Source: Streptosporangium becharense (GTDB taxonomy: Bacteria > Actinomycetota > Actinomycetes > Streptosporangiales > Streptosporangiaceae). Taken from it: a DNA stretch of 64,000 nucleotides. Within the stretch, counting starts at the first letter, position 1. Every line of letters begins with the position of its first letter. This document shows positions 25,616-32,979 of this stretch, piece by piece. The notes below the pieces were generated by a model, which saw only the letters and a list, made by a program, of their open reading frames with translations, searched no databases and was not told where the DNA came from. The position numbers were made by a program, and so were the translations under genes. Location of the stretch: the NCBI RefSeq assembly GCF_014204985.1, contig NZ_JACHMP010000001.1:558001-622000 (forward strand), read 5' to 3'.

Positions 25616-25633
25616 GGCAAGTGTCGACTTGCC
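25616..25633. promoter_or_regulatory. Operator-like dyad upstream of the ArsR remnant
   Basis: GGCAAGT-GTCG-ACTTGCC, two 7-bp arms with a 4-bp spacer, lies 12 bp upstream of the truncated ArsR start codon. This is the usual placement and form of an ArsR autoregulatory site. If the repressor is dead, the downstream gene would be constitutive unless another ArsR protein uses the site. Confidence 0.55.
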
Positions 25634-26095
25634 TGTCAATCCGAGACACCCCGGACCGCCGCCACCGCGAGCCGGGACCGCCGACTCCCGCGGCCACATT
25701 CGGGCGGACCGTTTCTTGAAGCGACGCCCCCCGCGGGCGAGGCCGCCGTCGCCCCGCGCGTCGCACCCGGTCCAGGTGTGACCTCGCCATCGGGAGTCCG
25801 AGAGAACTCGTTTCCTTTACAATGTAGATTCGTTACTGCGAGCCCCCGTCCACTACCGGCCGGGCAGAGGAGAGCGAACCGATAAAGGACGACCGAATCC
25901 TGTTCAGCAGCGGAATCTCGCCGCCTTCCGTCACCCCGCGACGACACCGTGTCCGAAAAGTTCTCCTTTTCCCGCCCGAGCAGTGATACGGAACCGCCAT
26001 TTTTGGCTTCCACGTCGACGCTCGGACACGACTGCCCCGGAGCGGCCGTGCGATCTTGGCGAGACTTCGGAACGAGAGAGGTAGTGCCCCCCTTG
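25634..26095. other. Intergenic region upstream of the P450 gene
   Basis: About 460 bp between the ArsR operator and the P450 start. No convincing gene is seen on either strand. Around 25810-25835 the sequence is comparatively AT-rich (TTTCCTTTACAATGTAG), which could be a promoter. An open frame continuous with the P450 begins at 25949 but the extra 49 residues do not look like P450 sequence. Confidence 0.3.
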
Positions 26096-27484
26096 ATGCC
26101 TGACGCGTGGACCGCATCGATCCCCGAACCGCTGTCGTCCATGTCCGTGGAACCGCTGCTCGGCAGGGACTACGACTCCGATCCCACTCTCGTGCACGAG
26201 CGCCTGCGCCGTAAGTACGGGCCGGTCGCGCCGGTCGACCTCCTCGGGATGCCGGTCTGGCTGGTCATCGGGTACGGCGAGGTGTTGCAGATCCTCCAGG
26301 ACAAGAGCGAGATCTGGAGCAAGAACCTGGACAACTGGCGGGCGAGGGCGGAGGGCCGCGTCCCGCCGGACTGGCCGGTACTGCCCGCCTTCGAGGTCAA
26401 CAACTCGGTGTTCCGGGACGGCCAGGCGCTGCGGCGGCTGCGCGACGCGTGGACGGCGGCGCTCGCCCCCTTCCAGGACCCCGCCCGCCCGCAGGCCCAG
26501 ATGCTGGAGAACGCCGTCAGGAAGTACGCCGACGACCTCATCGACGTGCTGGCGGAGGGCACGTCCGGCACCGGCTGGGCGGACCTCTCCGCGCAGTACG
26601 GGCGACCGCTCCCGCTGATGGTCACCAACCGCCTGCTCGGCTTCGAGTCCGCGCGGGGCGACGACGTGCTGATGGACGTCTGGCGGCTGCTGGACGCCGG
26701 CCCCGACGCGGCGGCGGCCTCCGGGCGGCTGTTCGCCGCCGTGACCGAGCTGGCCGCCGCGAAGGCGAGCCGTCCCGGGGACGACATCCCCTCCTACATG
26801 CTGGCGGCCCTCCCGGACCTCACCCTGGAGGAACTGGCCCGCGAACTCCTGATGCTGCCCGGCCTCGTCGCCGACTTCACCGGGACCCTCATCTGCAACA
26901 CCCTCGCCGAGGTGATGACGAACCCCGACATACGGGCGAGCCTGTCCCAAGGGATCATCGAGGAGACGGTGAACCGCGTCGCACTGCTCAACCCGCCGAT
27001 GGCCAACCTGACCTTCCGCTTCCCCACGGTCGACGTGAAGGTGGGACGGTTCGTCATCGCCGCCGGTGATCCGGTGATGGTCTCCGTCGCCGCCGCTCAC
27101 GGCGACCCGCTGTTCGGGGGGACGGCGGACCCCGGCGCCATCCGCAGCACCCGCGCTCACCTGGCATGGGGTGCGGGGCCGCACCGCTGCCTGGGCCAGC
27201 GGCTGGCCACCCGCATCACCACCATCGCGGTGAGCCGGCTGTTCGAGCGGCTGGCCCATCTGCGGCTCGCCCTCCCGGCCGACCAGTTGCCGTGGCGGCC
27301 GTCTCCCTTCATGCGGTCGCTGCGGTCGCTTCCGGTCCGCTTCGAGCTCGCCCAGGCCCGCGTCCGGACCGGCGGTCCCGGAGCCGTGGACGAGCCCGGG
27401 ACGCCCGTCTCCCAGGCCGCCGCGGAGGAGCCCCCGCGTTCGGCGCTCTGGCGTTTCCTGCGGGCGCTGCGCGGCGAACGCTGA
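26096..27484 (+). CDS. Cytochrome P450, CYP157/conservon-like, lacking ExxR
   Basis: A 462-residue P450. The haem loop is intact: WGAGPHRCLG with ligand Cys365. Two normally invariant elements are altered. The helix-K site reads E289-E290-T-V-N-R, so no ExxR charge pair can be formed. The helix-I region (LVADFTGTLICNTLAEVM) lacks the usual acid-alcohol pair. Both traits recall the CYP157 enzymes of actinomycete conservons. A C-terminal extension of about 40 residues is Pro/Ala-rich. ATG chosen at 26096; an in-frame GTG four codons earlier is possible. No conservon partners are adjacent and no function is known. Confidence 0.82.
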   Translation: MPDAWTASIPEPLSSMSVEPLLGRDYDSDPTLVHERLRRKYGPVAPVDLLGMPVWLVIGYGEVLQILQDKSEIWSKNLDNWRARAEGRVPPDWPVLPAFEVNNSVFRDGQALRRLRDAWTAALAPFQDPARPQAQMLENAVRKYADDLIDVLAEGTSGTGWADLSAQYGRPLPLMVTNRLLGFESARGDDVLMDVWRLLDAGPDAAAASGRLFAAVTELAAAKASRPGDDIPSYMLAALPDLTLEELARELLMLPGLVADFTGTLICNTLAEVMTNPDIRASLSQGIIEETVNRVALLNPPMANLTFRFPTVDVKVGRFVIAAGDPVMVSVAAAHGDPLFGGTADPGAIRSTRAHLAWGAGPHRCLGQRLATRITTIAVSRLFERLAHLRLALPADQLPWRPSPFMRSLRSLPVRFELAQARVRTGGPGAVDEPGTPVSQAAAEEPPRSALWRFLRALRGER

Positions 27485-27488
27485 AAGC

Positions 27489-27518
27489 GTGTGCCGCCGG
27501 CGACGGCCGGCGGCACAC
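27489..27518. terminator. Bidirectional terminator hairpin
   Basis: GTGTGCCGCCGG pairs perfectly with CCGGCGGCACAC across a 6-nt loop. It begins 5 bp after the P450 stop, and the RTX gene ends on the opposite strand 112 bp further on. Confidence 0.75.
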
Positions 27519-27526
27519 GCGGTGGA

Positions 27527-27570
27527 ACACCCTCCCGGGAGGCGGTGGTAGGGCCGCCCCGGGAGGGTGT
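27527..27570. terminator. Second hairpin between convergent P450 and RTX genes
   Basis: ACACCCTCCCGGG at 27527-27539 and CCCGGGAGGGTGT at 27558-27570 form a perfect 13-bp stem with an 18-nt loop. The following bases to 27620 contain further CCGGGAG/CTCCCGG pieces. Two stacked hairpins suggest termination from both directions. Confidence 0.6.
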
Positions 27571-27629
27571 GGAACGAGCGTCCGGGAGGCGGTGGAGCGG
27601 CCGCCCGGGAGAAGCTCCCGGGTGACGGC

Positions 27630-28508
27630 TCACACCTCACAATCGATCTCCGTGTCGGCGGCGTCGGCGTCGCAGGTGTCCGTGTCGGAGCCGCCGTTCA
27701 GGGTGTCGGCGAAGCCGCCGTCGACGCCGCGCAGCCGGTCGTCGCCCCCCTCGCCCTTCAGGACGTCCTTGCCGCCACCGCCGATGAGGTCGTCGTCGCC
27801 GCCCCGGCCGCTGATGGTGTCGGTGCCGCCCCTGCCGTCGAGCTTGTTCGCCGCGTCGTTGCCGGTGACGGTGTCGTCCACCTTGCCGCCCAGCACGTTC
27901 TCCACGTCGGCGCGCATGTCGTCGCCCTCGCTGCCCTCTCCGTCGTCGGCGTTCCCGTCGAGGCTGACGAACAACGGGTTGACGCGGTCGGCGTAGTTGG
28001 CCAGGTCGGTGCCCGGCCCGCCGGAGAACGTGTCACGACCGTCGGCGAGCACGTCGGCGACAAAGGTGTCGTCGCCGCCGTTTCCGGTGAAGACGTCGTC
28101 GCCGGGACCGCCGGTGAAGATGTCGGTGCCGGAGCCGCCGTCCACGGTGTCCTTGCCGGTACCGCCCTTCACCCTGGTGGTGATGCCGGTCTTGTTGACG
28201 AGCCTGTCGTCACGGTCGCCCAGGGTCGCGTTGACGACCGTGATGGGACCGGGGCACCGCACCGTGTTGGCCGTGACGGTGAGACAGCCGGAGCCCTGCA
28301 CCCGGAGCACGTCGCCGGTGTCGGTGATCTGCACGTCGTCACCCGCCGGCTCGATCGTGACGTCGTTGGCCTTGCCCGGATCCGCGGTCAGGTGCAGGTT
28401 CTGGGCCGTGACGCTCACCAAGGTGTCGGCGTGGCCGGGAGCGGCCAGGCTCAGCTGCAGTCCTCCCAGGACCGCCGTCAGGACGGCGAGTGACCGGATC
28501 GTACGCAT
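27630..28508 (-). CDS. Secreted RTX (hemolysin-type calcium-binding repeat) protein
   Basis: A 292-residue exported protein with Sec signal MRTIRSLAVLTAVLGGLQLSLAAPGHA. After a beta-rich N-terminal region come about a dozen GGxGxDxxx calcium-binding nonapeptides, e.g. GGTGKDTVDGGSGTDIFTGGPGDDVF, in two blocks, ending with an Asp-rich tail containing two cysteines. It should fold as calcium-stabilised parallel beta-rolls outside the cell. Unlike Gram-negative RTX exoproteins it uses an N-terminal signal and has no type I secretion genes nearby. No enzymatic domain. An AAAGGCAG site precedes the ATG. Confidence 0.88.
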   Translation of the reverse strand: MRTIRSLAVLTAVLGGLQLSLAAPGHADTLVSVTAQNLHLTADPGKANDVTIEPAGDDVQITDTGDVLRVQGSGCLTVTANTVRCPGPITVVNATLGDRDDRLVNKTGITTRVKGGTGKDTVDGGSGTDIFTGGPGDDVFTGNGGDDTFVADVLADGRDTFSGGPGTDLANYADRVNPLFVSLDGNADDGEGSEGDDMRADVENVLGGKVDDTVTGNDAANKLDGRGGTDTISGRGGDDDLIGGGGKDVLKGEGGDDRLRGVDGGFADTLNGGSDTDTCDADAADTEIDCEV

Positions 28509-28847
28509 GGTTGCTGCCTTTCGATGGGATGTACGTGGTCGCGCGGCCGCTCTCCGCCCGCGCCGTGCTTCCCATTAGGGCCGGAACCCGCGCCGCGGAA
28601 CACGTACGACGACACGCACCGAGCGTGTACAACAGCACACTGACCTGCCAGTACCCGGGCCCAGCGGCACGCGGGCCCGGCAGCACGCGGACACGGCAGC
28701 ACGCGGACCCGACAGCACACGGGCTCCACGCGCAAAGGCTCGACAACGCGATGGCGCGCGGACCCGACGGCACACGGGCGCGACGCTCCGGGTCTCGGAT
28801 GTGCCGCCGTGTCCGCGATCCGCTCAGCCGCCCTGGACGCGATCCGC
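28509..28847. repeat. Intergenic region with degenerate GC-rich tandem repeats
   Basis: No gene is supported. From about 28665 to 28725 a degenerate 16-bp unit, GGCAGCACGCGGACAC-like, recurs about four times, and related ACACGGG/GCGCGGACCC pieces continue to about 28790. The RTX promoter must lie near 28509-28560. The section before the PrmC-like stop carries a repeated GATCCGCTCAGCC element (28818-28854). Confidence 0.5.
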
Positions 28848-29687
28848 TCAGCCGTCGTGGACGCTTCCCGGGGCGGATCCGGCGCCGACGGGCATGGTCC
28901 CGATGACGACGGTGGCGTTCAGCTCCTCGGAGCCGGTCACCCGCGCGGCCAGCCCGCCGCGGGCCACCGCGTCGGCGGTCGGCGCCGCCTGGCGACCGCT
29001 CGTCTCGACCAGCAGGTGACCGCCCGGCGCCAGCCACCGTGCCGCCGCGGCGGCCACCCGCCGTACGACGTCGAGCCCGTCCGTGCCGCCGTCGAGCGCG
29101 ACCCGCGGCTCGTGCACGCGGGCCTCCGACGGCAGCAGCCTGATCTCCTCAGTGGGCACATAAGGCGCGCTGGCCACCAGGACGTCGACGCGGCCCCGCA
29201 GCGTGCCGGGCAACGGCCGGTAGAGGTCGCCCTCGTACACCCGGCCGCCCGCGGCGGCGACGTTGCGGCGGGCGCACCGCACCGCCGCGGGGTCGATGTC
29301 GACGGCGTGCAGTTCGACCCGGTCCAGGGCCGCGGCCAGCGCGGCACCCACCGCCCCCGAGCCGCAGCACAGATCGACGACGGTCCGGGGGCGGCCGGCG
29401 GTCCGGCGGGCGAGAGCGGTGGCCTGCCGGACGAGGAACTCGGTGCGGCGGCGGGGTACGAACACGCCGGGGGCCACGGTTATCCGCAGACCACAGAACT
29501 CGGCCCAGCCGAGGACCTGTTCGAGCGGGAGGCCGGCGACCCTCCGGTCGACCATGGCGGCGAGGTCGGCGGGCGTCCTCGCCGTGGAGACGAGCAGCCG
29601 CGCCTCGTCCTCGGCGAACACGCAGCCGGCGGCGCGGAGCCTGGTGACGATGAGGGGGTGGGGAAGCGTTGCCGGATGGAGCGACAT
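28848..29687 (-). CDS. PrmC/HemK-related protein-(glutamine-N5) methyltransferase, unknown substrate
   Basis: A 279-residue methyltransferase. The N-terminal helical substrate domain (LRAAGCVFAEDEARLLVSTA) and the linker strand PGVFVPRRRTEFLV match PrmC. Motif I is VVDLCCGSGAVGAALAAAL. In true PrmC/HemK the catalytic loop is NPPY; here it is ASAPYVPTEEI, as in the related subfamily of unknown specificity (TIGR03704 type). It is therefore probably not the release-factor methylase of this organism. GAAAGG precedes the ATG. Confidence 0.82.
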   Translation of the reverse strand: MSLHPATLPHPLIVTRLRAAGCVFAEDEARLLVSTARTPADLAAMVDRRVAGLPLEQVLGWAEFCGLRITVAPGVFVPRRRTEFLVRQATALARRTAGRPRTVVDLCCGSGAVGAALAAALDRVELHAVDIDPAAVRCARRNVAAAGGRVYEGDLYRPLPGTLRGRVDVLVASAPYVPTEEIRLLPSEARVHEPRVALDGGTDGLDVVRRVAAAAARWLAPGGHLLVETSGRQAAPTADAVARGGLAARVTGSEELNATVVIGTMPVGAGSAPGSVHDG

Positions 29688-30159
29688 GGGAGCCTTTCGG
29701 AATGCCGACGGGGCTCCCCGGTCACCTAGGCCGTGTGGACCGCACGGCGGTGAGGCGGGAGCACCCGACCTGATACAGCGTTGATGGGGCTCACCTCCCT
29801 CTTGGTACGTCCACTGCTGGGGCGACAACAGTACCAGCCGCCCACGATGGAGATCGACCGCCCCGGACGGGCGGTGTCCGGGGCGGTCGCGGGTCGGGCC
29901 CGGCGCGGTGGACACGACAGGCCTGCGGGAACACGGGCCCGGCCTGGCGGGGCACGACACGACTGCGGAGACACGGGATCGACACGGCGGGGACACGGCG
30001 GGGACACGTCGGTCGCGGGAACACGGGCCCGGCGACGCGCGGACATGGACCCGGCGCGGTGGGGTACGCGGGTTCGTCTCCTAGAGTTCGCCAAGTCGTC
30101 TCGAAGCCGGCGCCCCTAGCATCCCCAGCGATCATCACCGGCGCACGGAAGGAACGATC
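29688..30159. other. Divergent intergenic region, GC-rich with ACACGG repeats
   Basis: About 470 bp between divergent genes. It contains TGGTAC...GTACCA inverted elements (29803-29836), and from about 29880 to 30060 many variants of GGGACACGG/GGGAACACGGGCCCGG, including a tandem GGGGACACGGC pair near 29990. A 22-codon minus-strand frame at 29726-29794 could encode a leader peptide but its GTG abuts the ribosome site. Promoters for both flanking genes are expected here. Confidence 0.35.
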
Positions 30160-31248
30160 ATGGTTTCGCGAAGAGCGGGGAAAGCTCCGTCGAATCACCG
30201 CGGTGCCGCCGACGGGCGGGCTGGGGGCCACCCGGGCGGAGACGAGGGACGGGACAGGCGCGCGGGGCGGCCGGGACGGACGGACGGGCCCCGGATCCTC
30301 GCCCCCCTGGCGGTGGCGGTCGCGTGCGTCCTGTCCGGCTGCGCCGCCGAGCCCGTGCCACCGGCGAACCCGTCCGCGGCGGCAACGCGCACCCCCGCGG
30401 CGGCATCCGCCGAACAGCCGGTCAGGAAGGCGGGAACCGTCGAGGGCACGCTGCGCTCGGGCGGGACGCGCCGTTCCTACCTGCTGCATCGCCCCGAGGC
30501 GACGTCCGCCCGGCTCCCCCTGCTCATCTGCCTGCACGGACGCGGCGGGAACGCGGCCGACATGCCGGCCGTGACCCGCTTCGACCGCGAGGCCGCGGGC
30601 ATGCTCGTCGTCTACCCGCAGGGGCTGGACCGGCAATGGGACGACGGTGCCGGGCTCGACCGGGACGTGCGCTTCCTGCGCGAGCTCATCGGCCACCTCG
30701 CCGCGACCGAGGGGGCCGACGCCGAACGGGTCTACATCACCGGGTTCTCCAACGGCGCCGGTATGGCGCTGCGCTTCGCCGCCGAGCAGCCCGGCCTGGT
30801 CAAGGGGGTCGGCGCCGTCGCCGGGCAGCTTCCGCCGAAGATCGAACCGCGGGGGGCGGTTCCGCTCCTGCTCATCCACGGGGACCGCGACCCGGTCCGC
30901 CCGTTCGCCGGGCTGCCGGAAAGCAGCATCACCGGCACCGGCGCCGACCGGCCCACGGCCGGCATCGGCGCCGAGCCCACCGCCGAGATCTTCGCCCGCG
31001 CGGCCGACGCCGGGGACGAACGCAGGCAGGACGTACCGGACAAGGTGCCCGACGACGGCACCAGCCTGCGGCGTCTCACCTGGTCGGGCGGGACCGCCCC
31101 GGTGGAGCTGATCATCATACGCGGCGGAGGGCACCGCTGGCCGGGACGGCCGGGCGTGCCGAGGCTCAACGAGAACGGCGTGGTCAGCGAGGAGATCGAC
31201 GTGTCCCGCACGATCGTCGACTTCTTCGCCGGCCGGAACCGGCCGTGA
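30160..31248 (+). CDS. Alpha/beta-hydrolase esterase lipoprotein (LpqC / PHB-depolymerase-like)
   Basis: A 362-residue esterase. An unusually long basic N-terminus precedes the hydrophobic stretch RILAPLAVAVACVLSGC, whose LSGC is a lipobox near residue 62. The catalytic domain has the oxyanion segment LICLHGRGGNAADM, nucleophile elbow YITGFSNGAGMAL (GxSxG), Asp in LIHGDRDPVRP and His in GGGHRWPG. Homologues hydrolyse acetyl, feruloyl or polyester bonds. AAGGAA precedes the ATG. A shorter start nearer the lipobox was sought, but no ATG/GTG is suitably placed. Confidence 0.85.
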   Translation: MVSRRAGKAPSNHRGAADGRAGGHPGGDEGRDRRAGRPGRTDGPRILAPLAVAVACVLSGCAAEPVPPANPSAAATRTPAAASAEQPVRKAGTVEGTLRSGGTRRSYLLHRPEATSARLPLLICLHGRGGNAADMPAVTRFDREAAGMLVVYPQGLDRQWDDGAGLDRDVRFLRELIGHLAATEGADAERVYITGFSNGAGMALRFAAEQPGLVKGVGAVAGQLPPKIEPRGAVPLLLIHGDRDPVRPFAGLPESSITGTGADRPTAGIGAEPTAEIFARAADAGDERRQDVPDKVPDDGTSLRRLTWSGGTAPVELIIIRGGGHRWPGRPGVPRLNENGVVSEEIDVSRTIVDFFAGRNRP

Positions 31249-31370
31249 CCCCCCGTCGCGGGCGGCACCCGGTCGCCCGCGACGGGGAGATTCCAATGAG
31301 CTGCAAGCGGTTTCTCAGTACCGGGCCCTAGCGTCGTCGCCCAGGCCCCCGAACATGTGGAGATGATCGT

Positions 31371-32318
31371 ATGTCCCATCCGCTCGAGTCAGGTGATCCG
31401 CGGTGGCTGGGCGAGTACCGGTTGACCGGGTGGCTGCGCCTGGGCAGTCAGGGCATGGTCTATGACGGCTACGCCGAGGACGGGACCCGGGTCGCGGTCA
31501 AGGTGCTGCACCGCCACCGGGGGTGTCTGACGTCCGCTGCGGCCGAGGAGGTGGCGGCCGCCCGGCGGGTGGCGTCCCCCTACGTCGCGCGGATCCTGCA
31601 GGCCCGGCTGGACGGGCCCCGCCCCCACGTCGTCAGCGAGTTCGCCGACGGGCCCGACCTGTTCCAGGTGCTCGGCACGGGGCCCCGGCTGCTGCGGGCG
31701 ATCGGGAGGAGGCGCCGGCTCGCCGGTGGCGACCTGCGCCGGTTGGCGGTCGGGGTGGCGGCGGCGCTGACCGGCCTGCACGAGGCGGGCGTGGTCCACG
31801 GCGACCTCAAACCCTCCGACATCCGGCTCGGGCCCCGGGGGCCGCGGGTGACCGGCTTCGGCGTCGGCCGCTCCGCCCGGGAACGCGTCGGCGACGCGGT
31901 GCGGATCACCGAGGAGCCCGTGCGCGCCGCCCCGTACGTGGCGCCGGAGACGATCAGAGGTGAGGAGCCGACGGCGGCGACCGACGTCTACGCGTGGGGG
32001 GCGATCGTGCTGCGGGCCGCCACCGGCCTGCCCGCCTGCTCCTCCCGGGACCTCGTGCGGATGCTGCACCGCACACTGACCGAGGAGCACGATCTCAGCG
32101 GCCTGCCCGAGTCGCTGCGTCCGCTCGTCGGTGCGGCGCTGGCCAAGGACCCGTCCGCCCGGCCGGCCGCCTCCGCGCTCCTCGGTGCTCTCACGACGCC
32201 GGCCGGCGCCCCGGGCGACGAGGTGAGCGTCCGGCCGGCTGTGGATGAGGCCGGGGACGGCCCCTCCCCGGAGCCGTCGCCCGCCTCTCCCGGCCTGCCC
32301 GTGTACGCGGGCCGCTGA
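31371..32318 (+). CDS. Serine/threonine kinase-like protein with altered DFG (probable pseudokinase)
   Basis: A 315-residue protein with a complete N-terminal kinase fold and no membrane segment. The glycine loop is GSQGMVY (25-31) and the VAVK lysine is K44. The catalytic loop is HGDLKPSD (143-150): catalytic Asp145 is kept, but the metal-binding Asn is Asp150. The DFG motif is replaced by GFG at 162-164, so the magnesium-binding aspartate is missing. APE is present (APYVAPETI). Activity is likely lost or greatly altered. The C-terminal 50 residues are a Pro/Ser-rich tail. Confidence 0.85.
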   Translation: MSHPLESGDPRWLGEYRLTGWLRLGSQGMVYDGYAEDGTRVAVKVLHRHRGCLTSAAAEEVAAARRVASPYVARILQARLDGPRPHVVSEFADGPDLFQVLGTGPRLLRAIGRRRRLAGGDLRRLAVGVAAALTGLHEAGVVHGDLKPSDIRLGPRGPRVTGFGVGRSARERVGDAVRITEEPVRAAPYVAPETIRGEEPTAATDVYAWGAIVLRAATGLPACSSRDLVRMLHRTLTEEHDLSGLPESLRPLVGAALAKDPSARPAASALLGALTTPAGAPGDEVSVRPAVDEAGDGPSPEPSPASPGLPVYAGR

Positions 32319-32383
32319 CCGGCGGGACGACGCCGCCACCGAGCGGTCGCGTGGGCCGCCCCGCACGGTGACCGCGCGAGGCG

Positions 32384-32665
32384 TTACCCCTGCTGCAGGT
32401 ACCAGTACCAGAGGGCCGACAAGCAGATCATCCCCATCGTCCAGATCATCCATCCCCGCCAGAAGGGCCGGAGCTGGGACGACATGAGGAAACCCGGTAC
32501 CCCGACCAGCAGGAACAGGCCCGTCAGCACGAAGGGAAGGATCACCAGTACGAGGGGGCCCAGGAAGTAGATCAGGAGCGTCGTCAGTGGGAGGCTCGTC
32601 AGCAGACCCGTGAGCCCGCCGAGCAGGCCCCATGCCCACGGTGCCGATTCGCGCCGATCGTTCAT
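32384..32665 (-). CDS. Small membrane protein
   Basis: A 93-residue protein with three hydrophobic helices (GLLGGLTGLLTSLPLTTLLIYFLG, VLVILPFVLTGLFLLVGVPGFL and WMIWTMGMICLSALWYWYL). It begins MNDRRESAPWAW. No family recognised. It is convergent with the kinase-like gene, 65 bp away. The start codon has only a weak ribosome site (GGACGCGTTC). Confidence 0.65.
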   Translation of the reverse strand: MNDRRESAPWAWGLLGGLTGLLTSLPLTTLLIYFLGPLVLVILPFVLTGLFLLVGVPGFLMSSQLRPFWRGWMIWTMGMICLSALWYWYLQQG

Positions 32666-32979
32666 GAACGCGTCCGTTCCGTCACGGCCTGCCGGCCTGG
32701 GTGTCGTCGGCGAGACCGCCACGCGGCGGACCGCTCCGGAGACGGAACCGAGGACGTCCGGACGAACCCCCCGCGGACAGGACCGCCGCAGGCCGGACCG
32801 CCGCCCGCCCGGTCCGCTTCCGTGCCGGGTGCCCCACGCGCCGGTCACGGTCTCGTACCCGAATCTAGGCGGGAGCGCGGCGCCGGTCGTCCCCTGAGAG
32901 GGTGATCCGCCCTCCCCTACCAGGCGGAGCCGATCCCCCGGCCGGGGACGGACGCCGTACGCCCCGGGCGAACGCGCCG
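32666..32979. other. Intergenic region without recognised features
   Basis: About 310 bp between two leftward genes. Open frames here overlap in several phases with no ribosome site or recognisable sequence. The promoter for the small membrane protein is expected near its right-hand start. Nothing else is evident. Confidence 0.3.

Noticed and set aside
25949-26095. N-terminal extension of the P450 starting at 25949
   Set aside because: The extra 49 residues do not resemble P450 sequence and homology begins near MSVEPLLGRDYD; the region is better read as leader DNA.
32610-32897. 95-codon frame between the membrane protein and LacI genes
   Set aside because: It overlaps the start of the small membrane protein gene in antisense, is Arg/Pro-rich and lacks a ribosome site.
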